Origin: Paenibacillus sp. 1781tsa1
GTDB lineage: Bacteria; Bacillota; Bacilli; Paenibacillales; Paenibacillaceae
Assembly: GCF_024159265.1 (NCBI RefSeq)
Contig: NZ_JAMYWY010000001.1
Coordinates: 5,084,001 to 5,148,000 of the forward strand
Length of the DNA: 64,000 bases
Direction: 5' to 3'
Shown here: piece by piece, positions 8,120 through 16,055 of the stretch
Layout: the number at the start of each line of letters is the position of its first letter
Position numbering within the stretch: position 1 is the stretch's first letter
Translations under genes and position numbers: made by a program
The notes under the pieces: model-generated
Database searches by the model: none
Seen by the model: the letters and a program-made list of their open reading frames with translations, nothing else
What the model was told of the DNA's origin: nothing

Positions 8120-9091
8120 ATGATGTCCAACAACCATCTTACTCGTGAAGAATTACAGGATTATGTGTACAATGTATTTGGTGCTGGTTACCACATAACG
8201 CAAAGCGCAAGAATTCATGGAGGCGCACAAAAAGTCATTTACAAAATTGACTGCACGAATGGTTTCACTTGTATGCTGTACGTTTGGGATATTTCCAGCA
8301 ACTATTTTCAGGAAGAGATCTTGAATGAACCCACTTTCCACAGTTCCTATGGCAGCGAACTTTTCTCTTTGAATACTCGCTTTCTCGCTCAACATGGAAT
8401 CCGAACGCCGACCTTATATGATCTAAATAACGATAGAGACCAGCACTCTTATGATTTTGCTCTTGTTGAGTATGTGAATGGACAGAAAGCCGAAACCTAT
8501 TTCAAGCATGAAAATCACAAAGATAGGGATGAGTTGTTTCAACGGATCAGGGATATGTTGTCTAATATGCATAACATCCAAAGAAACGTTTATGGAAACA
8601 CCAACGATATCAGCAAAAAGGCTGGGCCTTGCTACCAAGTTCAGCGGTTAGATGCCGAATCAGCCTTATCCTATGCATCCAAGCACATGACAGATATAAG
8701 GAAAAATGACGAAAGGCTGCTTGAAAAACTTTACGAATTGGAAGCAGCCATTCAACCCAGAGATCTCTATAGTTTCATTCATGGAGAGCTAGGTCCGGAT
8801 CATATATGGATAGATCATGCGATGCAACCATGCCTTATTGATATTGATGGCGCAGGATTCTTCGATCTCGAACATGAGCATAGCTTTCTGGAGTTTCGAT
8901 TTGGAGACTTTTATCACTATTTAAAAAATAAGGATCTCGACCCGGATCGGATGACATTTTATCGATTTTGCCATCATTTGTCCCTGATATCAGGAGGATT
9001 GAAACTGCTTCACAGGCAATTCCCCGATCAGCAATTCGCTAGGGGTCTCGCGGAGTATCATGCCAGATGTGCAGTTCAGATGCTTTCCTGA
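8120..9091 (+). CDS. Aminoglycoside phosphotransferase-fold protein
   Basis: A 323-residue protein of the APH/choline-kinase superfamily. The N-lobe has a glycine-rich turn (IHGGAQKVIYKID). The C-lobe has the Brenner-type catalytic motif as FIHGELGPDHIWID (usual HGDxxxxN; here Glu and His replace Asp and Asn) and the metal-binding LIDIDGAGFFDLEHE. Because the base Asp is replaced, kinase activity is uncertain. Substrate unknown; a resistance role should not be assumed. CGGAG lies about 10 nt before the ATG; a second ATG follows directly. The ankyrin gene starts 33 bp downstream on the same strand, so the two are probably co-transcribed. Confidence 0.85.
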   Translation: MMSNNHLTREELQDYVYNVFGAGYHITQSARIHGGAQKVIYKIDCTNGFTCMLYVWDISSNYFQEEILNEPTFHSSYGSELFSLNTRFLAQHGIRTPTLYDLNNDRDQHSYDFALVEYVNGQKAETYFKHENHKDRDELFQRIRDMLSNMHNIQRNVYGNTNDISKKAGPCYQVQRLDAESALSYASKHMTDIRKNDERLLEKLYELEAAIQPRDLYSFIHGELGPDHIWIDHAMQPCLIDIDGAGFFDLEHEHSFLEFRFGDFYHYLKNKDLDPDRMTFYRFCHHLSLISGGLKLLHRQFPDQQFARGLAEYHARCAVQMLS

Positions 9092-9123
9092 ATATGGATA
9101 TAAGCCTGGAAGGAGATTTGAGC

Positions 9124-9918
9124 ATGGAGTTTATTCACGAAGAAGAAAAACTTGCAGTGAGCGTTATTCAAGCCATTCACACTGGAGATATTCCAACGTT
9201 AGAGCAACTGCTGGCAGAGAATCCGGGATTGGCAAACATAAGAATATTGGAAAGAAAGCCTGACAACGTAGATGCAGACTCCAGTATCTCTCGAACGCTG
9301 CTGCACGTGGTGACGGATTGGCCGGGACACTTCCCTAATGGAGCGGATGCCGTGCGAGTATTGACTAAGTTCGGTGCGGAAGTGAACGCTCCTTTTGTCG
9401 GTCCAAATATTGAAACACCTTTGCATTGGGCTGCAAGCTCCAATGACGTTCAAGTGCTCGATGCCCTTCTTGATGCTGGCGCAGACATTGAAACGCCTGG
9501 CGCGGTGATCGCCTGTGGCACGCCGCTGGACGATGCTATTGCTTTTGCACAATGGGATACAGCACGGCGCTTAGTTGAACGCGGTGCAATCTTTGCCCTT
9601 TGGCATGCTGCCGCCCTTGGAGATATTCACGCCCTACAAGAACATTTTAAAGGAGCCAAACTCCCGGAACGTTATCCTTGGGGAACAAGCACCTCCCCTT
9701 CTCCTCCCGATGCAGTAACCGTTGCCTTCTGGTGTGCTTGCCATGGAGGTCAAAGAGAAACAGCCGAATGCCTTCTTGACCAAGGCGCCGAACTGAACTG
9801 GATAGCCAGCTGGGATGGAATGACTCCACTGGACACAGCCAAACGACATAGATGGGTTGAACTGATCCCGTGGCTTGAGAATCAAGGTGCCAAATCTGCT
9901 GGCGAGATCCACAGGTAG
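9124..9918 (+). CDS. Ankyrin-repeat protein
   Basis: A 264-residue soluble protein. Ankyrin consensus is visible in TPLHWAASSNDVQVLDALLDAGADIE (about residues 99-124) and TPLDDAIAFAQWDTARRLVERGA, with weaker repeats at both ends (VIQAIHTGDIPTLEQLLAENPGL; ETAECLLDQGAELNW). Ankyrin repeats mediate protein-protein contact; no enzyme domain is present. The ATG at 9124 is chosen for the AAGGAG site about 8 nt upstream; an in-frame ATG at 9067 would overlap the end of the preceding gene. Likely second gene of an operon with the phosphotransferase-fold protein, ending in the terminator at 9936. Confidence 0.82.
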   Translation: MEFIHEEEKLAVSVIQAIHTGDIPTLEQLLAENPGLANIRILERKPDNVDADSSISRTLLHVVTDWPGHFPNGADAVRVLTKFGAEVNAPFVGPNIETPLHWAASSNDVQVLDALLDAGADIETPGAVIACGTPLDDAIAFAQWDTARRLVERGAIFALWHAAALGDIHALQEHFKGAKLPERYPWGTSTSPSPPDAVTVAFWCACHGGQRETAECLLDQGAELNWIASWDGMTPLDTAKRHRWVELIPWLENQGAKSAGEIHR

Positions 9919-9935
9919 ATGAATGACTGTAAAGG

Positions 9936-9965
9936 AAAAGCCCGTGATCTTTGCGGGCTTTTTTA
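9936..9965 (+). terminator. Rho-independent terminator of the ankyrin operon
   Basis: AAAAGCCCG and CGGGCTTTT flank a short loop, followed by a run of T ending at 9965. Confidence 0.85.
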
Positions 9966-10035
9966 ACATGCGCTTCATACCAGGACGTTTATTGGATTGA
10001 ATCGATTTTCCGAAGGTCGGGTGCGTTGGCTTCGA

Positions 10036-11643
10036 TTAGCCATTCTCCACTAACTTGCTCATCTCGTCCAACTGTCCATCAACCGCGAGCGGTGTGTACA
10101 TCCACCATTTGTCGTAGGATACCTTATGTACATTTCCATTACGAACAACATTCAAGCTCTTCCATACTTCCGAACGACACAACTTGCGAAAGGCAGCTTC
10201 GGCACGCGGGTTCTGCCCATTGACCATGATGAACAATCGATCCGCATCATAATGTCGGAGTTCTTCGAATGGTAACTTTTCCGAGAAGGCATTATGACCA
10301 TTATAGTCATGAATGAATTGCTGTACGAGCGGATGAGGCTTCAACTGGAGGGAGCGGTACAACACATGCCCCATGTTCCGGTCACCTGCCACACGAAAAC
10401 CTGTTTCATCGATCACAAGTGCCGCATACGTATCTTGCAGTCCGATAATGGAACAGAGGCGCTCCTTTGTCTGGGCCACTTTAAGCTGATGTTGTTCCAT
10501 CCACTCTCTGCTTCTCGCGCGTTTGTTAACAATGGCTGATACGCTGTCTAACTGTTGGTATACGTCCTGAGATTGCCAGGGGATGCGTACCACTTCGGCA
10601 ATCGTGGAAAATTGCTCGTACTCCCCAGTTGTCATATGTTCATATCCCAAAATGAGATCGGGCTCCATTTCGCGTATGGCCTCAAGATCAAATGGCTCCC
10701 AGACAAACGGTCTCATCTCAGGCAAATACGGGCGAACATACTCGTTGCGGAACAAATGATAATCCGGTGCTCCAATTGGCGTCATGCCAAGTGCAAGCAA
10801 ATGGGAGGTGAACAGCAGACCGATAACACGCGGCTCATGTTTCTTAATATAGACGCTGGGAGACACGCCTTCTTGCTGTTTGAACCTGCGGCTGAAATAA
10901 AACTCATCTTTGAATCCAACCTGTGTCGCAATAGAGTGCATGTCCCGGCTTGATGAGCGTAGCATACGTTTGGCATGATCCACTCGCACACGATGCAAAT
11001 AATCCATGGGGCTTGTACCTGTTACCTGCCTAAAAATATGGCTATACTGCCTCGTGCCAACGCAGGCGATAGCAGCCAACTCCCCCAACTTCCAATTATG
11101 CTGGTAATTTCCCTCCATTTGAGTAATGGTCCGTAATACAGCCTCCTTGGTATTCGTGGGCTGATTCGCACAGGCTTTGACCACAAATTGAAAGATTGCT
11201 TCCTGTAGTAAAATTCCCAGCCTAAAGCGGCCCATCCCCATCTCGGTCGTCCGTAATTCAGCAATTTGATCCAGTAGTACCATCAGATTACTCAAAGGCT
11301 GAATAGCAACCACTCGGTTCCCAATTAATATTAAGGGATGTTCCTCTGAATTTCCTTCCCAGTCTGCATCCAATTCCAGCTTATGGGCATGCACGATATG
11401 TCCAGGTTGATGTTCCCACTCCAAGATCGTTCCAGGGAGAACAAGAATACAACTGCCAGGAACAATCAGAAGGCGTTGTCCGTCCACAACGGCAATACCT
11501 TCTCCCTCATCAATGACCCACAGTGCATAACTGCTCGTCGTGAACATCTTTTGTTCTATACCTGAATGAAACGTATATACATCAATCCCAATCCAACGCA
11601 ATCGCACGTTATCCATGGGCACATCGAAGGTCTGCCAATCCAC
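10036..11643 (-). CDS. AraC regulator fused to a siderophore-binding domain (Btr-like)
   Basis: A 535-residue one-component regulator. The first 160 residues are a cupin-like AraC arm. An AraC double helix-turn-helix follows at about 165-265 (LGELAAIACVGTRQYSHIF; second HTH IATQVGFKDEFYFSRRFKQ). The last 265 residues are a FecB/FhuD-type periplasmic-binding fold (LEAIREMEPDLILGYE; DKWWMYTPLAVDG). This is the layout of B. subtilis Btr, which activates siderophore uptake when it binds ferri-siderophore in the cytosol. Its sensor shares MG.VL and NGNV......DKWW with the lipoprotein encoded just upstream at 11758, so both probably see the same ligand. GTG start with AAAAGGTGA before it. A Fur-like box lies 22 bp upstream. 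Confidence 0.9.
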   Translation of the reverse strand: MDWQTFDVPMDNVRLRWIGIDVYTFHSGIEQKMFTTSSYALWVIDEGEGIAVVDGQRLLIVPGSCILVLPGTILEWEHQPGHIVHAHKLELDADWEGNSEEHPLILIGNRVVAIQPLSNLMVLLDQIAELRTTEMGMGRFRLGILLQEAIFQFVVKACANQPTNTKEAVLRTITQMEGNYQHNWKLGELAAIACVGTRQYSHIFRQVTGTSPMDYLHRVRVDHAKRMLRSSSRDMHSIATQVGFKDEFYFSRRFKQQEGVSPSVYIKKHEPRVIGLLFTSHLLALGMTPIGAPDYHLFRNEYVRPYLPEMRPFVWEPFDLEAIREMEPDLILGYEHMTTGEYEQFSTIAEVVRIPWQSQDVYQQLDSVSAIVNKRARSREWMEQHQLKVAQTKERLCSIIGLQDTYAALVIDETGFRVAGDRNMGHVLYRSLQLKPHPLVQQFIHDYNGHNAFSEKLPFEELRHYDADRLFIMVNGQNPRAEAAFRKLCRSEVWKSLNVVRNGNVHKVSYDKWWMYTPLAVDGQLDEMSKLVENG

Positions 11644-11664
11644 CGTATGTTCACCTTTTCTAAA

Positions 11665-11679
11665 TGAAAATAATTCTCA
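11665..11679. promoter_or_regulatory. Fur box before the Btr-like regulator
   Basis: TGAAAATAATTCTCA matches the 7-1-7 Fur consensus TGATAATNATTATCA at all but two positions. Confidence 0.65.
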
Positions 11680-11714
11680 TCTACAACTTATTGTACGACA
11701 ATTCAGATATGCAG

Positions 11715-11743
11715 AAAAGCCCCCTAATGTACAGGGAGCTTTT
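11715..11743 (-). terminator. Terminator of the siderophore lipoprotein gene
   Basis: On the minus strand AAAAGCTCCCT pairs with AGGGGGCTTTT. It follows the stop at 11758 and separates the lipoprotein from the regulator transcript. Confidence 0.75.
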
Positions 11744-11757
11744 ACGCCAGTTCCTCA

Positions 11758-12792
11758 TTATTGATTATGTTGTTTGAACAACTCCACTGCTTCATCCAGC
11801 AAAGCATCCGTGGAGAATAATGTGTAAGACCACCATTTGTCATGTGGCACAATGAAGACGTTGCCGTTTTTGACCGCTGGGAGGTTTTTCCATAGGCTCG
11901 ATTCCTGCATTTTCTCATAAAATTCCGTTGAACCCGGTTGGGTATCATTGACCTTGATGATCAAATAATCCGCGGTAATCACAGGCAATTTCTCCAGTGA
12001 CTGCGGCTCCGTGTACACGACAAATCCATCGCTTTTGTCAACCTCTTCCTGAACCCATGGCATACGCTTTAATCCAAGCAGATCGTGCAATACAAACCCC
12101 ATATTTCGGGTGCCTGCGACCTGGAATGAATCCTTGAAGATTTCAACAGCCGCCACTGTCTGGTCTTCTCCAACAAGGTTACTCATCTCGGCTTTGCGTT
12201 CTGTTGCTTTGGCTTCGTGTTTCGTTATCCATTCTTCCGCTTCCGCTTTTTTGCCAACGATATCGCCAATATATCTTAGTTGATCGTATAGATTGTCTTC
12301 CCATGGATAAATCACCGTTGGAGCGATTTTCTCCAATTGTTCGATCACATCCGATTCAACAAAGGAGGATGCAATGATCAGATCAGGCTGAAGTGCGGTC
12401 ACTGCTTCCATATTTGGTGGGTAGTCTCCGGCGATTTCAACCTCGCTGGCAGCATTTTTCAAATAATAATCCTGATCGATTTCATATTGAAGTCCGCCTA
12501 CCGGCGTAATACCCAGAGCCAACAGTTGCGTTGTTGCACTGATAGAAAAAATGCGCTGCGGGTTCACGGGAATCTCTTTTGTTCCGGTAGGATCCGTGAA
12601 AGATTTCGTTGGTGAAGCGTTGGCGGATGCCGTCTCTTCCTGACTCGCAGTTCCTGCATCCGTTGATGATGAAGCTGTCTGGCTTCCGGTGGAAGAACCG
12701 CTATCGGCCTGTGTGCCACATCCCGCCATAATAAGGACCAACAGCAATATCATTGCTGCTGAGATAATACTATACGTACCTCTTCGTTTCAT
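11758..12792 (-). CDS. Iron-siderophore ABC transporter substrate-binding lipoprotein (Btr-linked)
   Basis: A 344-residue lipoprotein: signal peptide with lipobox LIMAGC (Cys about residue 25), a Ser/Thr/Ala-rich linker, then a FecB-type two-lobed binding domain (ISATTQLLALGITPVGG; AVTALQPDLIIASS; a final DKWWSYT). Such proteins hand ferri-siderophores to FecCD permeases. The ATG at 12792 is chosen because GCGAGGAG lies 9 nt upstream; the in-frame ATG at 12816 precedes that site. A near-perfect Fur box lies 30 bp upstream. No permease or ATPase is adjacent, so it must use one encoded elsewhere, perhaps the fused permease at 26048. Its C-terminal half is visibly related to the sensor domain of the regulator downstream. 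Confidence 0.92.
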   Translation of the reverse strand: MKRRGTYSIISAAMILLLVLIMAGCGTQADSGSSTGSQTASSSTDAGTASQEETASANASPTKSFTDPTGTKEIPVNPQRIFSISATTQLLALGITPVGGLQYEIDQDYYLKNAASEVEIAGDYPPNMEAVTALQPDLIIASSFVESDVIEQLEKIAPTVIYPWEDNLYDQLRYIGDIVGKKAEAEEWITKHEAKATERKAEMSNLVGEDQTVAAVEIFKDSFQVAGTRNMGFVLHDLLGLKRMPWVQEEVDKSDGFVVYTEPQSLEKLPVITADYLIIKVNDTQPGSTEFYEKMQESSLWKNLPAVKNGNVFIVPHDKWWSYTLFSTDALLDEAVELFKQHNQ

Positions 12793-12821
12793 TGAATGAA
12801 TCTCCTCGCTTTGCATTTTTC

Positions 12822-12840
12822 GATAATGAGAATCAATATC
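12822..12840. promoter_or_regulatory. Fur box of the Btr-linked lipoprotein gene
   Basis: GATAATGAGAATCAATATC matches 17 of 19 positions of the Fur consensus GATAATGATAATCATTATC. Confidence 0.85.
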
Positions 12841-13002
12841 ACTTAGAATAGAATAACGGACATCCCTATTATTTGCACATGGAGAATTCGGCGATTTTAT
12901 TTAGATCATTGAGAGGTCCTGACAGAATACACACCTATTTGCCGGCGAAGCCTGCGATCTCATCCAATAGCGCTATGTTCTACGAATTGTGCTCACAAGT
13001 AA

Positions 13003-13039
13003 ACAGGAACCTCTCACCATGATGGTAAGGGGTCCCTGT
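13003..13039 (-). terminator. Terminator of the collagen-like operon
   Basis: ACAGGAACCTCTCACCAT pairs along its length with ATGGTAAGGGGTCCCTGT, giving a long stem with few mismatches. On the minus strand it follows the stop of the collagen-like gene and has a short T-rich tail. Confidence 0.75.
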
Positions 13040-13069
13040 ATATTAACTTGATATACAGCTCATTTTCCG

Positions 13070-14665
13070 TTAAGTGATGGTCAGACCGCCGCTTGCATAT
13101 CCGGCCACGGTTGTAGCTACATCAAGACCGGCTGTTACTGATGCCGAGAAGACCATAAGCAAGCGGTCACCTGCGGCTACCGGAATGCTCAGTCCTGTAG
13201 TCAATCCACTGGATATTGTGCCCAGTGCCAAACTGCCAGTCAGTGAAGGAGTCAAGGTTACCACTGCACCGGGTACAACTGTAAAGGAGTTATTCGGTGT
13301 AGTGGAGCGGAATAATTGAGCAGTTATGGTTACTGTAGAACCAATCAAACTAAGTCCTGCTGTCGTACTGAAATAAGCAGCCAGTGAAGTAATCGTTCCT
13401 GTACGCGATGCGGAGAAAGCAAAGTTAAGCAAAGTGCCAGCAGCGCCTGTGAGATCAATAATTCCTCCATTAACACTTACCCCTGTAGCACTGTTGCCAA
13501 AACCAACTAAACTGGAGGTATTCAGAAGGCCACCTAATACCGTAGTCAACGCAACTGGAAGTCCTGATGCGTAAGGTATGATTGCTCCAGCTCCTGCCGT
13601 TCCCGTAGCCCCGGTTGTACCTGCGGTACCTGTAGCTCCTGTAGCTCCGGTTACACCTGCTGTACCTGTTGCTCCCGTTACCCCGGTTACACCTGCTGTT
13701 CCTGTTGCTCCCGTTACTCCGGTTACACCTGCTGTGCCTGTTGCTCCCGTTACTCCGGTTACACCTGCTGTTCCTGTTGCTCCCGTTACTCCGGTTACAC
13801 CTGCTGTACCTGTTGCTCCCGTTACTCCGGTTACACCCGCTGTTCCTGTTGCTCCGGTAGCTCCGGTTACACCTGCTGTACCTGTTGCTCCGGTAGCTCC
13901 GGTTACACCTGCTGTACCTGTTGCTCCGGTAGCTCCGGTTACACCTGCTGTACCTGTTGCTCCTGTTACTCCGGTTGTACCTGCGGTGCCTGTTGCTCCG
14001 GTAGCTCCGGTTACACCTGCTGTACCTGTTGCTCCGGTAGCTCCGGTTACACCTGCTGTACCTGTTGCTCCGGTAGCTCCGGTTACACCTGCTGTACCTG
14101 TTGCTCCGGTAGCTCCGGTTACACCTGCTGTTCCTGTCGTTCCCGTTACTCCGGTTACACCTGCGTTGCCTGTTGCTCCGGTTGTACCTGCGTTGCCTGT
14201 TGCTCCGGTTGTACCTGCGTTGCCTGTTGCTCCGGTAGCTCCGGTTGTACCCGCGGTGCCTGTTGCTCCCGTTGCACCTGTGGCCCCTGTGGCCCCTGTG
14301 ATGCTTGGGATTTCACCCAGCAATTCGGAAGAAACCAAACGATGGGCTGTTACCAAAGTGCCTGTGCTGCTCTTACCCCATACGGATACTTGAACAGGAT
14401 CATTAACCACCGCTGGTGTTGAAAAAGTAAACTCGAAGGCATCAAAATTAGCATAATAGTTGTTGGTTATTACTTGATTGGGTACGATGTCAAAAGACTC
14501 ACTGACGTACAGTACTCTTATTCCACTTTCCATGTAATACCCTTGTATTTGTATGGTTGAGGTAGTCACATCACTGCGGTTATCCATTCTGACAGTAACT
14601 GTCTGAGTCGGTCTTACACCGCTAACAGCATTATTTTCGATCGGCCCTGTTGATAAAAAGCTCAT
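13070..14665 (-). CDS. Collagen-like Gly-X-Thr repeat protein with BclB-type C-terminal domain
   Basis: A 531-residue protein in three parts. Residues 1 to about 120 are a head domain (MSFLSTGPIENNAVSGVRPT, then beta-strands ending VWGKSSTG) shared with the next gene upstream. A long collagen region of about 80 Gly-X-Y triplets follows, almost all GAT, GVT, GTA and GTT, with no proline; the dominant unit is the 12-mer GTAGVTGATGAT. The last 165 residues match the BclB-type exosporium C-terminal domain (AAGDRLLMVFSAS near the end). Thr-rich triplets of this kind are O-glycosylated in Bacillus BclA. It is probably a spore-surface filament protein. The ATG at 14665 has AGAGGAGA upstream. Repeat number is likely to vary between strains. 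Confidence 0.88.
   Translation of the reverse strand: MSFLSTGPIENNAVSGVRPTQTVTVRMDNRSDVTTSTIQIQGYYMESGIRVLYVSESFDIVPNQVITNNYYANFDAFEFTFSTPAVVNDPVQVSVWGKSSTGTLVTAHRLVSSELLGEIPSITGATGATGATGATGTAGTTGATGATGNAGTTGATGNAGTTGATGNAGVTGVTGTTGTAGVTGATGATGTAGVTGATGATGTAGVTGATGATGTAGVTGATGATGTAGTTGVTGATGTAGVTGATGATGTAGVTGATGATGTAGVTGATGATGTAGVTGVTGATGTAGVTGVTGATGTAGVTGVTGATGTAGVTGVTGATGTAGVTGVTGATGTAGVTGATGATGTAGTTGATGTAGAGAIIPYASGLPVALTTVLGGLLNTSSLVGFGNSATGVSVNGGIIDLTGAAGTLLNFAFSASRTGTITSLAAYFSTTAGLSLIGSTVTITAQLFRSTTPNNSFTVVPGAVVTLTPSLTGSLALGTISSGLTTGLSIPVAAGDRLLMVFSASVTAGLDVATTVAGYASGGLTIT
13590..14290. repeat. Tandem 36-bp coding repeat of the collagen-like region
   Basis: Units of about 36 bp (plus-strand form with GTTACACCTGCTGTACCTG) recur with small variants (Ala/Val and GTT exchanges). 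It is in frame throughout and encodes the GTAGVTG(A/V)TGAT unit on the minus strand. Such arrays change length by slippage or recombination. Confidence 0.9.
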
Positions 14666-14699
14666 CGCTACATCTCCTCTTTTGGGGATTTCTGATCTC

Positions 14700-15059
14700 C
14701 TAGATGTCATTAACTGTTTTTTCGTGCTCCACCACCCGGTGTGCATCAACCAATTGTCCAGAGGCTTGTTTGCCCCACACTGATATCCCTACTTCCTCCA
14801 CACCTTCCACGTCTGTTCCAAAAACAAACTCAAAAGCATCTAAATCTGCAAAATAATTTCTGGTCACTGCTTCATTAGGAGCAATACTGATCACTTCACT
14901 CACATATAACGTTCTTGTTGTGCTTAGCACATACCCCTGAATGGATACTGTTACAGAATCCAACTCAGCCCGACTTACCAATCTAATCGTTACCTGTTGG
15001 GTCGGTCTAACCCCGGAAACCGGATTGTTTTCTATCGGTCCTGTTGATAAAATAGACAT
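14700..15059 (-). CDS. Stand-alone head-domain protein, paralogue of the collagen protein N-terminus
   Basis: A 119-residue protein without signal peptide. It aligns along its whole length with the first 120 residues of the collagen-like protein encoded 34 bp downstream: MS(F/I)LSTGPIENN, VSGVRPTQ, the IQGY strand, LYVSE, Y(F/A)(A)(D/N)(L/F)DAFEF and a final VWGK. There is no collagen stalk. The two genes form a tandem duplication in one operon. It could be a basal-layer partner that docks the collagen filament, or a spare head; this is inference. The ATG at 15059 is preferred to one 60 nt earlier because GGTGGG is close by and because the paralogue starts at the same place. Confidence 0.85.
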   Translation of the reverse strand: MSILSTGPIENNPVSGVRPTQQVTIRLVSRAELDSVTVSIQGYVLSTTRTLYVSEVISIAPNEAVTRNYFADLDAFEFVFGTDVEGVEEVGISVWGKQASGQLVDAHRVVEHEKTVNDI

Positions 15060-15615
15060 TTTTCCCCATCCCACCTTTTTATGAACCTCATACTCTAGCA
15101 ATATTTGGCATAAGCTCACTTGATAGTAATATTCAAAAACTCAACCGACGGTGTGGACAAAACACAGGGGGCAATTTCACCATTATCAATAAACAACAAC
15201 CTTGTACGCCCCGTGCTTATCTATACAATGAATGAAATATGTACAACAGGGAGAAGAAATTATGCTAGTGAAAGTTGAGCATCAAGTAGGCGAGTATTTC
15301 GTTTAAAGCCAATTCGATTCCAGCAAAAAAACGACCGATCTCCCATTCGATCCCAGGGAAACGGCCGCTGCTTAAGACGTGTTTATATTCGTGTTTATTT
15401 CATGAAGTTATGAACAGAATGACGGGCGTAGTTCCAGGAACTCATCTACCCCAACTCCAAATAGTGAACCGTTCTAAGCCCTTCACTCCTTCTGGCTCTG
15501 GAAAGAAGCTTTATCTCCATATCCCCCATAATAGTACAGTTGATGCTGAACCAACCGTTTGAATGATTAGCGATTAAATAGTAATCTTCTTCATCATCCA
15601 CCAAATATAAAAAGA
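15060..15615. other. Non-coding stretch upstream of the collagen and xylan operons
   Basis: Holds the promoter region of the head-domain gene on the minus strand. The only framed signal I see is a 14-codon ORF at 15262-15306 behind GGGAGAAG, which is too short to call. No repeat or RNA gene recognised. Confidence 0.4.
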
Positions 15616-15643
15616 TTGTATTATCTTAAAATTGTGATATGAT
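15616..15643 (+). promoter_or_regulatory. Candidate sigma-A promoter of the GH43 xylan operon
   Basis: TTGTAT (15616-15621), a 16-bp spacer and TATGAT (15638-15643) preceded by TG. It would give a leader of nearly 400 nt before the GH43 gene, containing the cre site and a hairpin. Confidence 0.45.
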
Positions 15644-15748
15644 ATCGTCAAGTTAATAAACATTTAAAAGAAAATATGAAAAATAATTACATTTAAATGC
15701 AACCAAACCTCTGTCTACGCTAACTTCCAGTGTTCTAATTCATTTTAT

Positions 15749-15762
15749 TGAAAGCGATTACA
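15749..15762. promoter_or_regulatory. CcpA binding site (cre) of the GH43 xylan operon
   Basis: TGAAAGCGATTACA fits the cre consensus TGWAARCGNTWNCA at every position. If the promoter at 15616 is used, the site is about 100 bp into the leader, where CcpA acts as a roadblock. It implies glucose repression of the xylan enzymes. Confidence 0.8.
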
Positions 15763-15842
15763 AAAAGAAACCTGACGGATTATAGCTTTTCTAATCCCAC
15801 ACACAGATGCAGGCTTACTTCGGGTTATAGCCACTCCCTTGT

Positions 15843-15864
15843 CACCGTGACCACGTACACGGTG
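15843..15864. other. Hairpin in the GH43 operon leader
   Basis: CACCGTG and CACGGTG form a perfect 7-bp inverted repeat with an 8-nt loop, about 180 bp before the GH43 start. It could be an operator or an RNA structure; no T-tract follows. Confidence 0.5.
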
Positions 15865-15950
15865 TGGAGGTCGCCTGGCTTAAACCATATATAACAGCAT
15901 GAAGACTTAACCTAACATCCAACCTAACAACTATTCAAAAAGGGGGTGAC

Positions 15951-16055
15951 ATGAGGGACATCTCTTCATTTTTTCGGCATTTCATCATCTCAGCTATTCT
16001 GAATTTCGATTCACCACTAATCCAATCTCATGGAGGCGAAACGTATGATCCGTAA
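15951..16055 (+). CDS. Possible 34-codon leader peptide overlapping the GH43 gene
   Basis: An ATG at 15951 behind the very strong site AAAGGGGGTGAC opens a 34-codon frame (begins MRDISSFFRHF) that ends at 16055, overlapping the first codons of the GH43 gene in another frame. Its ribosome binding site is stronger than that of the enzyme, so translational coupling is possible. I do not recognise the peptide, and the frame could be open by chance. Confidence 0.35.
   Translation: MRDISSFFRHFIISAILNFDSPLIQSHGGETYDP

Noticed and set aside
7932..8123. A 63-codon ORF overlapping the start of the phosphotransferase-fold gene
   Set aside because: No ribosome binding site, and the strong hairpin at 7942 occupies its 5' part.
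13590..14290. Regular 36-bp units suggesting a CRISPR array
   Set aside because: Units are contiguous without unique spacers, in frame with a collagen protein, and no cas genes are present.
13578..14393. A 271-codon plus-strand frame rich in Pro, Val and Ala
   Set aside because: It is the exact antisense of the Gly-X-Thr repeat; no ribosome binding site and it lies within a well-supported gene.
15262..15306. A 14-codon ORF behind GGGAGAAG
   Set aside because: Too short to support without conservation data.
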